Shown one piece after another: positions 15,812 to 25,074 of a stretch of DNA of 64,000 nucleotides. A program made the translations under genes and the position numbers. The stretch is from the NCBI GenBank assembly GCA_913063155.1, contig CAJXYU010000002.1, positions 605,910 through 669,909 on the forward strand, read 5' to 3'. Under the pieces are notes generated by a model. It saw only the letters and a program-made list of their open reading frames with translations. It was not told the DNA's origin and made no database searches. Positions within the stretch are counted from its first letter, which is position 1, and each line of letters begins with the position of its first letter. The DNA is from an uncultured Desulfovibrio sp. (GTDB lineage Bacteria; Desulfobacterota; Desulfovibrionia; Desulfovibrionales; Desulfovibrionaceae).

Positions 15812-17056
15812 ATGAGTTCTGTCGAATTTGTCCTCAACAGGGATGTCAGGAAGCCGGGTGAGGGCTCTTGCCTGGATATCCTGAGCCGGGAAGAGGCATC
15901 CAAGGCCCGCGACTATCACAAGAGCTTCAAGGAATACGCGCCGACTCCGTTGGCGTTCTTGCCGCATCTGGCGAAATATCTCGGCGTGGGAGAGCTTTAC
16001 GTCAAGGACGAGTCTTACCGCTTCGGCCTGAACGCCTTCAAGGTCTTGGGCGCATCCTACGCCATCGGCCGTTACATGGCCGACAGGCTGGGCATGGACA
16101 TTGCCGAAGCCACCTGTGAGAGTTTTTGCTCAGCCGACGCCCGTGAAAAACTGGGAGATGTGACGTTTACCACCGCCACAGACGGCAACCATGGCCGTGC
16201 CGTGGCCTGGGCCGCCCAGCAACTTGGGCAGAAGTCCGTGATTTACATGCCCAAAGGGTCTGACCCGATCCGTCTGGAGAGCATCCGCTCCCACGGCGCA
16301 GAGGCGTCCATCACCGACCTGAACTACGATGACGCTGTGCGCTTGGCCGACAGGATGGCCGGGGAACACGGTTGGATCATTGTCCAGGATACCGCCTGGG
16401 GAGGGTACGAGGATATCCCGACCTGGATCATGCAGGGGTACGCCACCCTGGCTCTGGAGGGTCTGGAGCAGATGCGGGCGGTGGGTGTTGACGCGCCGAC
16501 ACACGTGTTCCTGCAGGCAGGTGTCGGTTCCTTTGCGGGCGGCGTGCTCGGCTACCTGGCCGCGGAACTCGGCGACAAGATGCCCAAGGTCGTCATCGTC
16601 GAACCGGAAAAGGCCGACTGCATCTTCAAGTCGGCAAAAATAGGTGACGGCAAGCCGCATGCGGTCACCGGCGATCTTGACACCCTGATGGCCGGTCTCG
16701 CCTGCGGCGAACCAAACACCATCAGTTGGAATATCCTGCGTGATTACGCGACCGCATATATTTCCTGCCCCGACTACATTTCCGCCACCGGAATGCGCGT
16801 ACTGGCCACACCGCTCAAGGGAGATCCGGTCGTTATTTCCGGCGAGTCCGGTGCAGTGACCACCGGCATCCTCCAGTACATCATGGAGACCGAAGAAGGA
16901 CGGGAGCTGCGTGACGCTCTGGAGCTGGATGAGAATTCCAAAGTCATGGTCGTGAGTACCGAAGGCAACACTTCGCCGCGCGCATTCCGCGACGTGGTTT
17001 GGTACGGAGAACACAAGGACGAGGAGTTGCATCGCAATAAAAAACAGGTTTGGTAG
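15812..17056 (+). CDS. ygeX: 2,3-diaminopropionate ammonia-lyase
   Basis: A 414-residue PLP enzyme of the diaminopropionate ammonia-lyase family (E. coli YgeX is ~398). The PLP lysine lies in FGLNAFKVLGASYAIG near residue 70. TATDGNHGRAVAWAAQQLG near 125 is the family substrate loop, and the glycine-rich phosphate loop appears as QAGVGSFAGGVLGY near 236. The C-terminus contains ISGESGAVTTGIL. It converts 2,3-diaminopropionate to pyruvate and two ammonia in the cytoplasm. Its place in this cluster marks the last step of anaerobic purine breakdown. It starts 16 nt after ridA. Confidence 0.95.
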   Translation: MSSVEFVLNRDVRKPGEGSCLDILSREEASKARDYHKSFKEYAPTPLAFLPHLAKYLGVGELYVKDESYRFGLNAFKVLGASYAIGRYMADRLGMDIAEATCESFCSADAREKLGDVTFTTATDGNHGRAVAWAAQQLGQKSVIYMPKGSDPIRLESIRSHGAEASITDLNYDDAVRLADRMAGEHGWIIVQDTAWGGYEDIPTWIMQGYATLALEGLEQMRAVGVDAPTHVFLQAGVGSFAGGVLGYLAAELGDKMPKVVIVEPEKADCIFKSAKIGDGKPHAVTGDLDTLMAGLACGEPNTISWNILRDYATAYISCPDYISATGMRVLATPLKGDPVVISGESGAVTTGILQYIMETEEGRELRDALELDENSKVMVVSTEGNTSPRAFRDVVWYGEHKDEELHRNKKQVW

Positions 17057-17084
17057 AAGAATGGAGGGCCCAGGCCGTTCCTAT

Positions 17085-17384
17085 CCATCGCAGATGGTAA
17101 AATCCGCGAGCCTTCGGGTGGAAGCACTTTCATCGGCATGGAAACTTCGCCAAACGCCAACAATGGCATCCGGGCCAAATGAGGGGCTTGAAGCTGTGCG
17201 GGCCGCAACCGGCTGGGCAGCCGGAAAGGAGCAGGTCTCCTTGGGGACTGCGGCCGCAAGCAACCTTCCGTAAGCAGTTACTGCAAACGGCAACCTCGTG
17301 AGCAAGCCCCTTGGCCTTTAAGCCGGAAGCAGGTGTGTGATCAGGGTCGGGCAACCCGTTAAACCGCACGCTGCTTCCGGTTTT
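17085..17384 (+). ncRNA. Unclassified, highly structured RNA region (about 300 nt) with terminator
   Basis: No protein frame is credible here, but base-pairing is dense. The outer helix is GGCCAA plus GGGGCTTG (17173-17190, with a 4-nt bulge) pairing with CAAGCCCC plus TTGGCC (17303-17316). Inside it is a branched domain: a 9-bp helix 17197-17206/17250-17258 encloses hairpins 17209-17224 and 17227-17241, and a separate hairpin lies at 17268-17290. A 10-bp perfect stem (17323-17332/17371-17380) with an inner hairpin ends in TTTT. A CCATC-GATGG hairpin lies at the 5' side (17085-17097). The region sits between ygeX and ade. It does not match the tRNA-Sec, tmRNA, RNase P, SRP, TPP, cobalamin or purine-riboswitch patterns I know. 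It may be a leader of ade or a free sRNA. The 5' end is uncertain. Confidence 0.65.
17323..17384 (+). terminator. Complex terminator stem of the structured RNA
   Basis: CCGGAAGCAG (17323-17332) pairs perfectly with CTGCTTCCGG (17371-17380) and is followed by TTTT. The enclosed 38 nt fold into GTGTG/CGCAC and GGGT/ACCC helices. Confidence 0.7.
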
Positions 17385-17433
17385 CCCATATTTTGCCGTT
17401 GAAAATGGCTTGATTCCCGTTACATATGAGGGA

Positions 17434-17456
17434 AGCCCCTCCGGGGCTGTTCTTTT
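17434..17456 (+). terminator. Rho-independent terminator upstream of ade
   Basis: AGCCCC-TCC-GGGGCT followed by GTTCTTTT. A second terminator so close after the structured RNA suggests leader attenuation or fail-safe termination ahead of ade. The remaining 17457-17584 shows only an imperfect GGGAT-N12-ATCCC repeat. Confidence 0.7.
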
Positions 17457-17584
17457 CAGCGTCCTGCATTCGAATCGTTTTGAGCAGCGGGATTTCTCAT
17501 AGTTGATCCCTCCAGGCCTTTGTCCTCCAGGCCGAGTATGTTAGCCTTTTTCGAACATCAACACAGGAAGGAATTTAATCGACC

Positions 17585-19336
17585 ATGATTGATCGTGATA
17601 TTCGGAAACGCATAGTGGATATGGCCGCGGGCAGAGAGCCTGCGGACCTGCTTATAACCAACGCAAAAATTCTCGACGTTTTCACCCACGAGATAGTGGA
17701 GTCATCCCTTGCCGTGGGCGCGGGGCTCATTGTCGGCATGGGGGATTATGAGGCCCGCGACATCCTGGATGCCAAGGGCGCATGCCTTGTGCCCGGTCTC
17801 ATCGACAGCCATGTTCATATCGAGTCTTCCCTGGTGTCGCCCAGAGAGTTCGCTCGGGCCGTGGTGCCGCACGGCGTAACCACCGTCATCGCCGATCCGC
17901 ATGAGATAGCCAACGTTTGCGGTCTGGCAGGCATCCGTTACATGCTTGACGCCTCCCGCGACCTGCCCATGAATGTGTACATTCAGCTGCCGTCCTGTGT
18001 GCCCGCAACCGGATTCGAGAACTCCGGGGCCGTGCTTCGCGCCGAGGATCTGGCCGAACTCATCGACGAGGAGTTCGTGGGCGGCATCGGCGAAATGATG
18101 AACTACCCCGGCGTGGTCGCCGCGGACAAGGACGTGTTGGACAAAATCTGGCTGGGTCTTTCGCACGGCAAAGTCGTGGACGGTCACAGCCCGGCGCTGA
18201 GCGGCAGGGAACTTAACGCCTACGCCGCTTCCGGGGTCAAGACCGACCACGAATGCTCCACCGTGGAGGAGATGCGCGAGCGTTTGCGCATGGGCATGTA
18301 TGTGCTCGTTCGTGAGGGGTCGGCGGCCCACGACCTGGAGACGTTGATCAAGGGCGTCACCAGGGAAAACTTCCGCCGCTGCATCTTCTGCACGGACGAC
18401 CGTCAGCCCGAGGACCTGTTGACCGAAGGCAGTATCGACAACAACATCCGCAAGGCCGTGCGTCTGGGCCTTGATCCCGTCATGGCCGTGGTCATGGCTT
18501 CACTCAACGCGGCCAACTGCTATGGCCTCAAAGGCAGGGGAGCGCTGGCTCCCGGCTGGATCGCCGACTTTCTGCTGGTGGACAACCTCAGCGATTTCAC
18601 CGTGCAGCAGGTCTATGTGGACGGAGTCAAGGTCGCCGAGAACGGCGTCACCTCCATCACGTTGGCCGATGCGGACGATTCCGCGGTGACCGGCACCGTG
18701 CGCATCGGGGAAGTGACGGCCGGTGATTTGGAAATCAAGATGCCGTGCCCCAGGGCCAACGTCATTTCCATGCTGCCCCGCAGTCTGGTGACCAAGGCCG
18801 TGGTTCGCGACGTACAAGTCGACAGCAAGGGGGTGTTCCAGTGCCGGGACAACCCGGGGCTGCTCAAGCTGGTCGTTGTGGAACGGCACCACGCAACCGG
18901 CAACGTGGGTGTGGGCCTCATTGAGAATTACGGTCTGAAGAACGGCGCGGTAGCCACAACCGTGGCCCACGATTCCCACAATATCGTGGTCTGTGGCGAC
19001 AACGACGAGGACATGCTGGCCGCCATCAGGGACATCGAGGCAATGGGCGGCGGCATTACTCTGGTGCGCGATGGCGAGGCGGTCCGTCATCTGCCCCTGC
19101 CCATTGCCGGGCTCATGTCCGACAAGAGCGCCGAGGAGGTGGCCGGACAGCTCAAGTCCATGGTGGAGATCGCCTACCACGATTTTTACATCAATCCGGA
19201 CAATGAGGCTTTCATGGCCCTCAGTTTCATGACCCTGCCGGTCATTCCCGAGATCAAGCTTACGGACCAGGGCCTGTTCGACGTACGTACGTTCCGGCAC
19301 ATTCCGGTTTGCGCCGAAGGCGAGAAGGAAAATTGA
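17585..19336 (+). CDS. ade: Adenine deaminase
   Basis: A 583-residue amidohydrolase of the bacterial Ade type. Motifs are GLIDSHVHIESS near residue 77 (metal ligands His-x-His), GVTTVIADPHEIANVCG near 96, MMNYPGVV near 172, and VVDGHSPALSGRELNAY near 198. The C-terminal half, with VVERHHATGNVGVGLIENYGL and VAHDSHNIVVCGDND near 440-480, is the domain specific to adenine deaminases. It converts adenine to hypoxanthine plus ammonia, feeding the purine oxidation pathway. AGGAAGG is upstream, 15 nt from the ATG. The stop overlaps the mocA start (TGATG). Confidence 0.96.
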   Translation: MIDRDIRKRIVDMAAGREPADLLITNAKILDVFTHEIVESSLAVGAGLIVGMGDYEARDILDAKGACLVPGLIDSHVHIESSLVSPREFARAVVPHGVTTVIADPHEIANVCGLAGIRYMLDASRDLPMNVYIQLPSCVPATGFENSGAVLRAEDLAELIDEEFVGGIGEMMNYPGVVAADKDVLDKIWLGLSHGKVVDGHSPALSGRELNAYAASGVKTDHECSTVEEMRERLRMGMYVLVREGSAAHDLETLIKGVTRENFRRCIFCTDDRQPEDLLTEGSIDNNIRKAVRLGLDPVMAVVMASLNAANCYGLKGRGALAPGWIADFLLVDNLSDFTVQQVYVDGVKVAENGVTSITLADADDSAVTGTVRIGEVTAGDLEIKMPCPRANVISMLPRSLVTKAVVRDVQVDSKGVFQCRDNPGLLKLVVVERHHATGNVGVGLIENYGLKNGAVATTVAHDSHNIVVCGDNDEDMLAAIRDIEAMGGGITLVRDGEAVRHLPLPIAGLMSDKSAEEVAGQLKSMVEIAYHDFYINPDNEAFMALSFMTLPVIPEIKLTDQGLFDVRTFRHIPVCAEGEKEN

Positions 19337-19932
19337 TGGGGACACAGACGGTCGCAGGAGTTATCCTTGCCGCAGGACAGGCCAGCCGCATGGGCGAGAA
19401 CAAGTTGCTCCTGCCCGTGCGCGGCAAGTCCGTGGTGCGCAACGTGGTGGATGCGGCCTGCGCCTCCCGTCTTTCGCCCCTCATCGCAGTGCTGGGGAAC
19501 GACGCCGACGCGGTGCGTTCGGAAGTGGCCTGCGGCCGTGTGTCCGTGGTGGAGAATCCGTTGTACTCCCGAGGGTATGCCGAATCCCTGAAGAAAGGGC
19601 TGGAAGCGGTCCCGGCCTCCTGCATGGGGGCCATGTTTTTGTTGGGCGACCAGCCGCTCCTCAAGACGAAGACCATCGACGCCCTGATCAAGGCCTTTCT
19701 GGAGGACACCCGCCGATGGGTGGCCCCGGAATACGAGGGCAGGCGGGGCAATCCGGTCATCGTGCCGCGCACTTGGTTCGGCAGGCTCGCCTCCCTGTAC
19801 GGCGACACCGGCCCTCGTGAGTTCATCAACGACCCGCAAGCCCGGTTGCGTCTGGTGCCGGTGGATGATCCGGGGGTTGTTCTCGATCTGGATACGCCTG
19901 GGGATTACATTACCATCAGAAAAAAGAGTTGA
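19336..19932 (+). CDS. mocA: Molybdenum cofactor cytidylyltransferase-like protein
   Basis: A 198-residue nucleotidyltransferase-fold protein with the signature GVILAAGQASRMGENKLLLP near the start, LLGDQPLLKTKTID near 107 and RRGNPVIVPRTWF near 139. The family makes molybdopterin cytosine dinucleotide. E. coli YgfJ/MocA lies in the corresponding purine cluster. It would mature the Mo cofactor of the xanthine dehydrogenase-family enzymes in this window. The start at 19336 is set by translational overlap with ade; the frame upstream overlaps ade and is not used. Confidence 0.9.
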   Translation: MGTQTVAGVILAAGQASRMGENKLLLPVRGKSVVRNVVDAACASRLSPLIAVLGNDADAVRSEVACGRVSVVENPLYSRGYAESLKKGLEAVPASCMGAMFLLGDQPLLKTKTIDALIKAFLEDTRRWVAPEYEGRRGNPVIVPRTWFGRLASLYGDTGPREFINDPQARLRLVPVDDPGVVLDLDTPGDYITIRKKS

Positions 19933-19951
19933 GCGGAGATAATGCTTAAGC

Positions 19952-19981
19952 ACCGCGTTTCGAAAGGGATGCGGTTTTTTG
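19952..19981 (+). terminator. Terminator after mocA
   Basis: ACCGC/GCGGT stem with a wobble-paired inner part and a GAAA loop, followed by six T. A further 7-bp hairpin (19990-20015) lies in the leader of the next gene. Confidence 0.7.
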
Positions 19982-20119
19982 ATGCCTCCGGCGGGACTGG
20001 GGAGAGAATCCCGCCCTGTCTTCAAGGAGGCTGGACATTGTGGCCGATTTTTGGGCAGACTGATGTAAATTCGGTGCAAAAAATGGGGAGTATCAATCCC
20101 TTGGCGAGGAGAGCCCCGC

Positions 20120-21334
20120 GTGAACAGCCGCTTTCTCTTTTTTTGGCGTGACGGCCTGGAACTGTGCCCGCAAGACGGGCGACGCGTAGCCCAAGGCGTT
20201 CTCGGAGCAGCTTTCTTCACCACGTTCGGCGTCAGTGCGTTCACCTTTGTCATGTCTCTCTATGCCGGTGAGGCCGGACTTTCTCCAACCTGGCTCGGGC
20301 TCGCCTTTTCCGGGTATTTCCTGGCCCGCTTGGTTCTCGCTCCCCTGGCCGGATATGGCGCTGACGTCGTCGGTCCCATGGTACTGCTTTTGACGGCCTC
20401 CGGGCTGGGGGCTCTTGTTCCGGTCTTATACTTTTTCTATCCGTTTCATGAGATGCTGGGCGTAATCCAAATCTGTCTCGGATTCTGCGCGGGCATCGTC
20501 AAGCCGGTGTCCATGTCCCTTTTGGGCGGGTGCGCTCCTCCTGAGGGGCGCGGACGATTGTTCGGCGCATACAACACCAGCCTGTATGCGGCCCTTGTGC
20601 TCGGACCCCTGGCCGGCGGGGCGGCGGCCAACAGCCACGGAGGAATGGGGTGGCCGCTTCTGGCCCTGCCCGGCCTGGGAATGGCGCTGACGTTTCTCAT
20701 TTTTCTGCGCAGCCGGAGCGTATCGCCGGCCGGCACGGCTCGGGGCGGGGAAATGGGGAGAAAAGTGTCCTGGAAAGATCCAGCCTTCATCGCCTTGCTG
20801 CTGGCGGTCATGGGACGAACCATTGGCGCGTCCGTCATGGTGACCTTCCTGCCTCGGCTCATCAGTGAACAATTTCAGACGGCCGGGGTTGTGGCGGGTA
20901 TTCTTTTTGCGCTGCCGAGCCTGGTCATTATCCTGGGTATGCCCTTTACCAGCCGTTTGGCCGACAGACTCGACAGGACCGGGTTGACTTTTCTCGGAAT
21001 GGGTGTGTGTGCGGCCGGCCTGTTCGGTTTCGGTCAGTCCTCGCAGTTGTGGACTATTGCCTGTCTGGCAATGATCATGGGAGGGGGAGCAGCCCTGTCC
21101 CTGCCCGCTTCCATGTCCCTGGTCACGGATATGGGGGCGGCTAAGGGAAGCGTCATGGGCGTTTTTATCGGCGCAGCCAACCTGGGGTTTGTGCTCGGCC
21201 CGAGCATGGCCGGTTTTGCCGCCGAGAGCGGAGGAGGGATGGCGGAAGCATTTGAATTCACCGCATTACTGGGTGGGCTTTGCCTGCTTCCCCTTTTTCT
21301 TGTCATGACCAAGAGATTGCATGTAGACCGATAG
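20120..21334 (+). CDS. Major facilitator superfamily transporter
   Basis: A 404-residue inner-membrane protein with about 12 hydrophobic segments. MFS features include GYFLARLVLAPLAGYGAD near residue 65 (loop 2-3 region) and a repeat-like FTSRLADRLDRTG near 278. A GTG start with GGAGAG upstream is used. It follows mocA after a terminator and stands before the NQR operon. Its position in the purine island suggests export or uptake of a purine or pathway product, but the sequence does not show a substrate. Confidence 0.85.
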   Translation: MNSRFLFFWRDGLELCPQDGRRVAQGVLGAAFFTTFGVSAFTFVMSLYAGEAGLSPTWLGLAFSGYFLARLVLAPLAGYGADVVGPMVLLLTASGLGALVPVLYFFYPFHEMLGVIQICLGFCAGIVKPVSMSLLGGCAPPEGRGRLFGAYNTSLYAALVLGPLAGGAAANSHGGMGWPLLALPGLGMALTFLIFLRSRSVSPAGTARGGEMGRKVSWKDPAFIALLLAVMGRTIGASVMVTFLPRLISEQFQTAGVVAGILFALPSLVIILGMPFTSRLADRLDRTGLTFLGMGVCAAGLFGFGQSSQLWTIACLAMIMGGGAALSLPASMSLVTDMGAAKGSVMGVFIGAANLGFVLGPSMAGFAAESGGGMAEAFEFTALLGGLCLLPLFLVMTKRLHVDR

Positions 21335-21752
21335 TTTTCGGTGGCCTCGCCATTTTGGCAAGCCGCGTATTTTTTCTGAAGGAATTGCTCCTTTCGGGGG
21401 AAAATGCGGTTTGCTGTCTGATTGAATCCAGCCGACAATTGCACCAAACGGGTAAAAGAAAGAAAATACAGCCTGGAACAGGATTGTAGTATTTGGAAAT
21501 TTTCATGTTGTTCCTAGAGAAAAAATTCACAACCTCTTGACGAATGTTTTTCTTGCTGACATTGTGCAAAGGAAAAATAGTCTGCAGTACAGTCGTCTTT
21601 TGTGTGTTTTTTAGTGTATAATTAGGAGCTTATTGTGAGTTTTGTGTGGATTGCTCCATGCAGCTCGGAATACGTTGAGGCCTTGTGCCATGGCGTATTC
21701 TTTTGCAACCGAATTCACTTCGTTCAATTTTTAAGAACAAGGTATTTTTCTC
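21335..21752 (+). promoter_or_regulatory. Leader/promoter region of the nqr operon
   Basis: This 418-nt AT-rich gap has no gene. A TATAAT box lies at about 21616 with a poor -35. A TTGACG at about 21536 has no good -10. A possible imperfect hairpin lies at 21362-21408. A -24/-12-like string at about 21690 has the wrong spacing. Confidence 0.35.
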
Positions 21753-23096
21753 ATGATAAAACTAAAAAAAGGACTCGACATTCCCATCTCAGGTTCACCG
21801 GAGATGGAGTTTTTCGAGGGAGGCCCACCAAAGACGGTAGCTGTGCTCGGTGGCGACTATGTCGGCATGAGGCCGACCATGGCCGTGGCAGTGGGCGATA
21901 AGGTCAAACTGGGGCAACCACTCTTTACCGACAAGAAAATCGACGGCGTTGTTTTCACCGCACCCGGTGCCGGTGAAGTCGTAGCCATCAATCGCGGAGA
22001 CCGGCGCGTCCTGCAATCCGTGGTCATTGAACTGGACGAATCCGTCGGCGCCGTTGAATTCCCGTCACATGATTCCGGCAAGCTGGCGAACCTTGCCCGC
22101 CGGGACGTTGTTGATACGCTCGTCGAGTCCGGCATGTGGACCGCCTTCCGTACGCGCCCCTTCAGCAAGGCGCCGGAACTGGACAGCGTTCCCCGCGCCA
22201 TCTTTGTTTCGGCCATGGACACCAACCCCCTGTCCGCCCCCCCTGCCCCCATCATTTTCAAGGATGCAGAAGCCTGGAAGGACGGACTCAGGATTCTCAC
22301 CAGACTGACCGAAGGCGACGTCAATGTGTGCGGCGACGACGGTGAAGCTTTGCCGCTGATCCAGGAAGCGAAGTCCCGGATATTCTCCGGACCGCATCCC
22401 GCCGGTCTCGTAGGAACGCACATTCACTTCATTGACCCCGTGGGTCCCGAAAAAATGGTTTGGCACCTCGGCTATCAGGACGTGATCGCCATCGGCAAAC
22501 TCTTCACCACCGGGCACCTCGCCACCGAGCGCTATGTCGCGATCGGTGGGCCCATGGTCGAACGTCCGCGCATCGTTAAGACCCGTATGGGCGCATGCCT
22601 GGACGACGTTTTGGCCGGGGAACTGATCCAGGGTGAAACCCGTGTGATTTCCGGTTCGGTCCTTTCCGGCTTCACGGCCGAAGGCCCACTGGCCTTCCTC
22701 GGGCGTTTCCACAACCAGGTTTCCGTTGTGGCCGAAGGCGGCGAGCGGGAATTCCTTGGCTGGATGGGACTCGGCATGAACAAGTTCTCGGCAAAGTCCG
22801 TCTTCCTGTCCGCCTTGTCCAAGAAGAAAAAGATGTTTTCCATGAACACGCTTCTGGGCGGCAGTCACCGCGCCATATTCCCCACCGGGGCGTTCGACCG
22901 CGTCATGCCGCTCGACGTTCTGCCCACCTGCCTGGCGCGCGCACTGGCCGCCATGGACACGGATGAGGCGCAGGATCTCGGTTGCCTGGAGCTCGATGAG
23001 GAAGATCTCGCCCTCATGTCCTTCGTGGATTGCGGCAAGAATGATTACGGAAAGATGCTGCGCGAAGCTCTCACGCTTATCGAGAAGGAAGGGTAG
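21753..23096 (+). CDS. nqrA: Na+-translocating NADH:quinone reductase subunit A
   Basis: A 447-residue protein of usual NqrA length, beginning MIKLKKGLDIPISGSPEM. It has the conserved PLFTDKKIDGVVFTAPGAGEV near 55 and AIFVSAMDTNPLSAPP near 150. NqrA is the cytoplasmic peripheral subunit that forms part of the quinone site. It heads a compact operon nqrABCDEF-apbE-nqrM in canonical order. Na+-NQR is commonest in marine bacteria; many sulfate reducers use Rnf instead, so this set is notable in this context. Confidence 0.96.
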   Translation: MIKLKKGLDIPISGSPEMEFFEGGPPKTVAVLGGDYVGMRPTMAVAVGDKVKLGQPLFTDKKIDGVVFTAPGAGEVVAINRGDRRVLQSVVIELDESVGAVEFPSHDSGKLANLARRDVVDTLVESGMWTAFRTRPFSKAPELDSVPRAIFVSAMDTNPLSAPPAPIIFKDAEAWKDGLRILTRLTEGDVNVCGDDGEALPLIQEAKSRIFSGPHPAGLVGTHIHFIDPVGPEKMVWHLGYQDVIAIGKLFTTGHLATERYVAIGGPMVERPRIVKTRMGACLDDVLAGELIQGETRVISGSVLSGFTAEGPLAFLGRFHNQVSVVAEGGEREFLGWMGLGMNKFSAKSVFLSALSKKKKMFSMNTLLGGSHRAIFPTGAFDRVMPLDVLPTCLARALAAMDTDEAQDLGCLELDEEDLALMSFVDCGKNDYGKMLREALTLIEKEG

Positions 23097-23102
23097 GGTC
23101 AC

Positions 23103-24302
23103 ATGAAGAAATTATTGAAGAAAATACACGGTCACGTCACCGGGGACGGGAAATACACGAGGTACTATCCCCTCTACGAGATGGTGGATACCTTCCTGTA
23201 CTCTCCCAGCGAGACCAGCGCCGGCGCACCACACGTCCGCGACGCCATCGACCTCAAGCGCGTCATGATCATGGTGGTCTTCGCTCTGATTCCCTGCTTC
23301 TACATGGCCATGTGGAACACCGGGTATCAGGCCAATACCGCCCTGGCCGCCATGGGGCTCGAAGCGGGCCATGGCTGGCGTTGGAGCGTCATGGGTATGG
23401 TCGGCCTCACCGCCGATCCCGGCAACTACGCCGCCAACATGCTGCTCGGCGCACTCTACTTTCTGCCCATCTACATTGTCTGCAACATCGCGGGCGGATT
23501 CTGGGAAACCCTTTTTGCCGTCGTGCGCAAGCATGAGATCAACGAAGGCTTCCTGGTCACCGGTTCGCTCATACCGCTGATCGTTCCTCCTCAACTGCCT
23601 CTATGGCAGGTGGCCCTGGCAACCAGTTTCGGCGTTGTCATCGGCAAGGAGATCTTCGGCGGTACGGGCAAGAACATCTTCAACCCGGCTCTGCTGGCCC
23701 GTGCCTTCCTTTTCTTCGCCTATCCTGCGGAGATTTCCGGCAACGGCGTCTGGATCGCGGTTGACGGATACACCGGCGCAACCCCGTTGGCCCTGGCCTC
23801 CGAAGGCGGCCTTCAGGCCATCACCGCCAAGTATTCCTGGTGGGACTGCTTCGTCGGCACCATTCCAGGGTCCCTGGGTGAGACCTCGGCCCTGGCCTGC
23901 CTCATCGGCGCGGCCATCCTGGTCATCACCGGCATCGCTTCCTGGCGAATCATGCTGTCCATACTGATCGGTTCCGCGTTCATGGCCATCGTGTTCAACG
24001 CCACCGGCAGCCCGGCCAACCCCATGACCGAAGTCAGCCCGCTGTGGCACCTCGTGATGGGTGGTTTGGCTTTCGGCATGGTCTTCATGGCGACCGATCC
24101 TGTTTCGTCATCCATGACTCACAAGGGCCAATACGTCTACGGCGCATTCATCGGGATCATGATCATCCTGATACGTACCTGGAACCCGGCCTATCCCGAG
24201 GGAGTCATGCTGGCGATCCTCTTCGGCAACGCGCTTGCACCGACCATCGACCACTTCGTCATGCGGGCCAACATAAAGCGGAGGAAGATGCGCAGTGTCT
24301 AA
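23103..24302 (+). CDS. nqrB: Na+-NQR subunit B (FMN-carrying membrane subunit)
   Basis: A 399-residue membrane protein with about 10 hydrophobic segments. The covalent FMN site is seen as GYTGATPLALA near residue 225 (Thr of GAT). The conserved FGGTGKNIFNPALLARAFLFFAYP lies near 185. NqrB carries FMN and riboflavin and forms part of the sodium channel and quinone site. It starts 6 nt after nqrA and overlaps the nqrC start by 8 nt. Confidence 0.96.
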   Translation: MKKLLKKIHGHVTGDGKYTRYYPLYEMVDTFLYSPSETSAGAPHVRDAIDLKRVMIMVVFALIPCFYMAMWNTGYQANTALAAMGLEAGHGWRWSVMGMVGLTADPGNYAANMLLGALYFLPIYIVCNIAGGFWETLFAVVRKHEINEGFLVTGSLIPLIVPPQLPLWQVALATSFGVVIGKEIFGGTGKNIFNPALLARAFLFFAYPAEISGNGVWIAVDGYTGATPLALASEGGLQAITAKYSWWDCFVGTIPGSLGETSALACLIGAAILVITGIASWRIMLSILIGSAFMAIVFNATGSPANPMTEVSPLWHLVMGGLAFGMVFMATDPVSSSMTHKGQYVYGAFIGIMIILIRTWNPAYPEGVMLAILFGNALAPTIDHFVMRANIKRRKMRSV

Positions 24303-25074
24303 CGAATCCACGGCTAAAATATTCGGTGTGGCGTTTACCCTGTGTCTGGTCTGCTCGCTTCTGGTCTCCACTGCCGCGGTCGGTCTGAAGTCCATCCAGG
24401 AGGCGAACAAGGTCCGGGAACGCAAGGTAAACATCCTCAAGGCCGCAGGCATCTATGATGAAGATGCGTCGGTCGACAAACTCTTTCAACAAATCGAATC
24501 CAAGGTCGTCGACCTGTCCACCGGTGAATACGTGGACATCGACGCAGTCACCTACGACCAGCGCAAGGCTGCCAAGGCCCCTGAAACCAGCGTCGCCATC
24601 AAGGCCGGTAAAGACCTGGCAGGCATCGGCCGCCGCGCCAAGTTCGCCAACGTCTACCTGTTGAAGGACGGGGACACGCTCAAACGCGTAGTCCTCCCCG
24701 TTCACGGCAAGGGGTTGTGGTCCACCATGTACGGCTTCATCGCCTTGGCTCCGGACTTCAATACCGTCAAGAACTTCGGTTTCTACGAACATGCCGAGAC
24801 CCCCGGTCTGGGCGGTGAAGTCGACAATCCGAACTGGAAAGCCCTTTGGGTCGGCAAGAAAGTCTTTGACGAAAAGGGCGAAGTCGCTCTCGATATTGTC
24901 AAGGGCGCCGTCAGCGCCAGCGACATCAAGGCCGTCTACAAGGTGGACGGGTTGGCCGGTGCAACGTTGACCTGCAATGGTGTAGAAAATCTGATCCTGT
25001 ACTGGCTGAGCGAGGACGGGTTCACCCCCTATCTCAAGCGTCTCGCCGCTGAGGGAGGTAAGAACAATGGCTAA
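24295..25074 (+). CDS. nqrC: Na+-NQR subunit C (FMN-carrying)
   Basis: A 259-residue protein with one N-terminal membrane segment (about 8-27) and a periplasmic FMN-binding domain. The flavinylation motif is [13 protein letters not shown] near residue 222, with threonine as FMN acceptor. [18 protein letters not shown] near 135 is the other family block. The GTG at 24295 is used; it has GGAGGAAG upstream inside nqrB. Flavinylation would be carried out by the ApbE encoded downstream. Confidence 0.95.
   Translation: MSNESTAKIFGVAFTLCLVCSLLVSTAAVGLKSIQEANKVRERKVNILKAAGIYDEDASVDKLFQQIESKVVDLSTGEYVDIDAVTYDQRKAAKAPETSVAIKAGKDLAGIGRRAKFANVYLLKDGDTLKRVVLPVHGKGLWSTMYGFIALAPDFNTVKNFGFYEHAETPGLGGEVDNPNWKALWVGKKVFDEKGEVALDIVKGAVSASDIKAVYKVDGLAGATLTCNGVENLILYWLSEDGFTPYLKRLAAEGGKNNG

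Noticed and set aside
17085..17384. tRNA-Sec, tmRNA, RNase P RNA, HDV-like ribozyme or known riboswitch
   Set aside because: No anticodon/TCA arm, tag frame, universal P RNA core or known aptamer core could be found; a short GGCTGGGCA resemblance to the HDV ribozyme is not supported by its fold.
21685..21706. A -24/-12-like promoter just upstream of nqrA
   Set aside because: The spacing between GG and GC is 11 rather than 10 nt, which sigma-54 does not tolerate well, and no operator palindrome is near.
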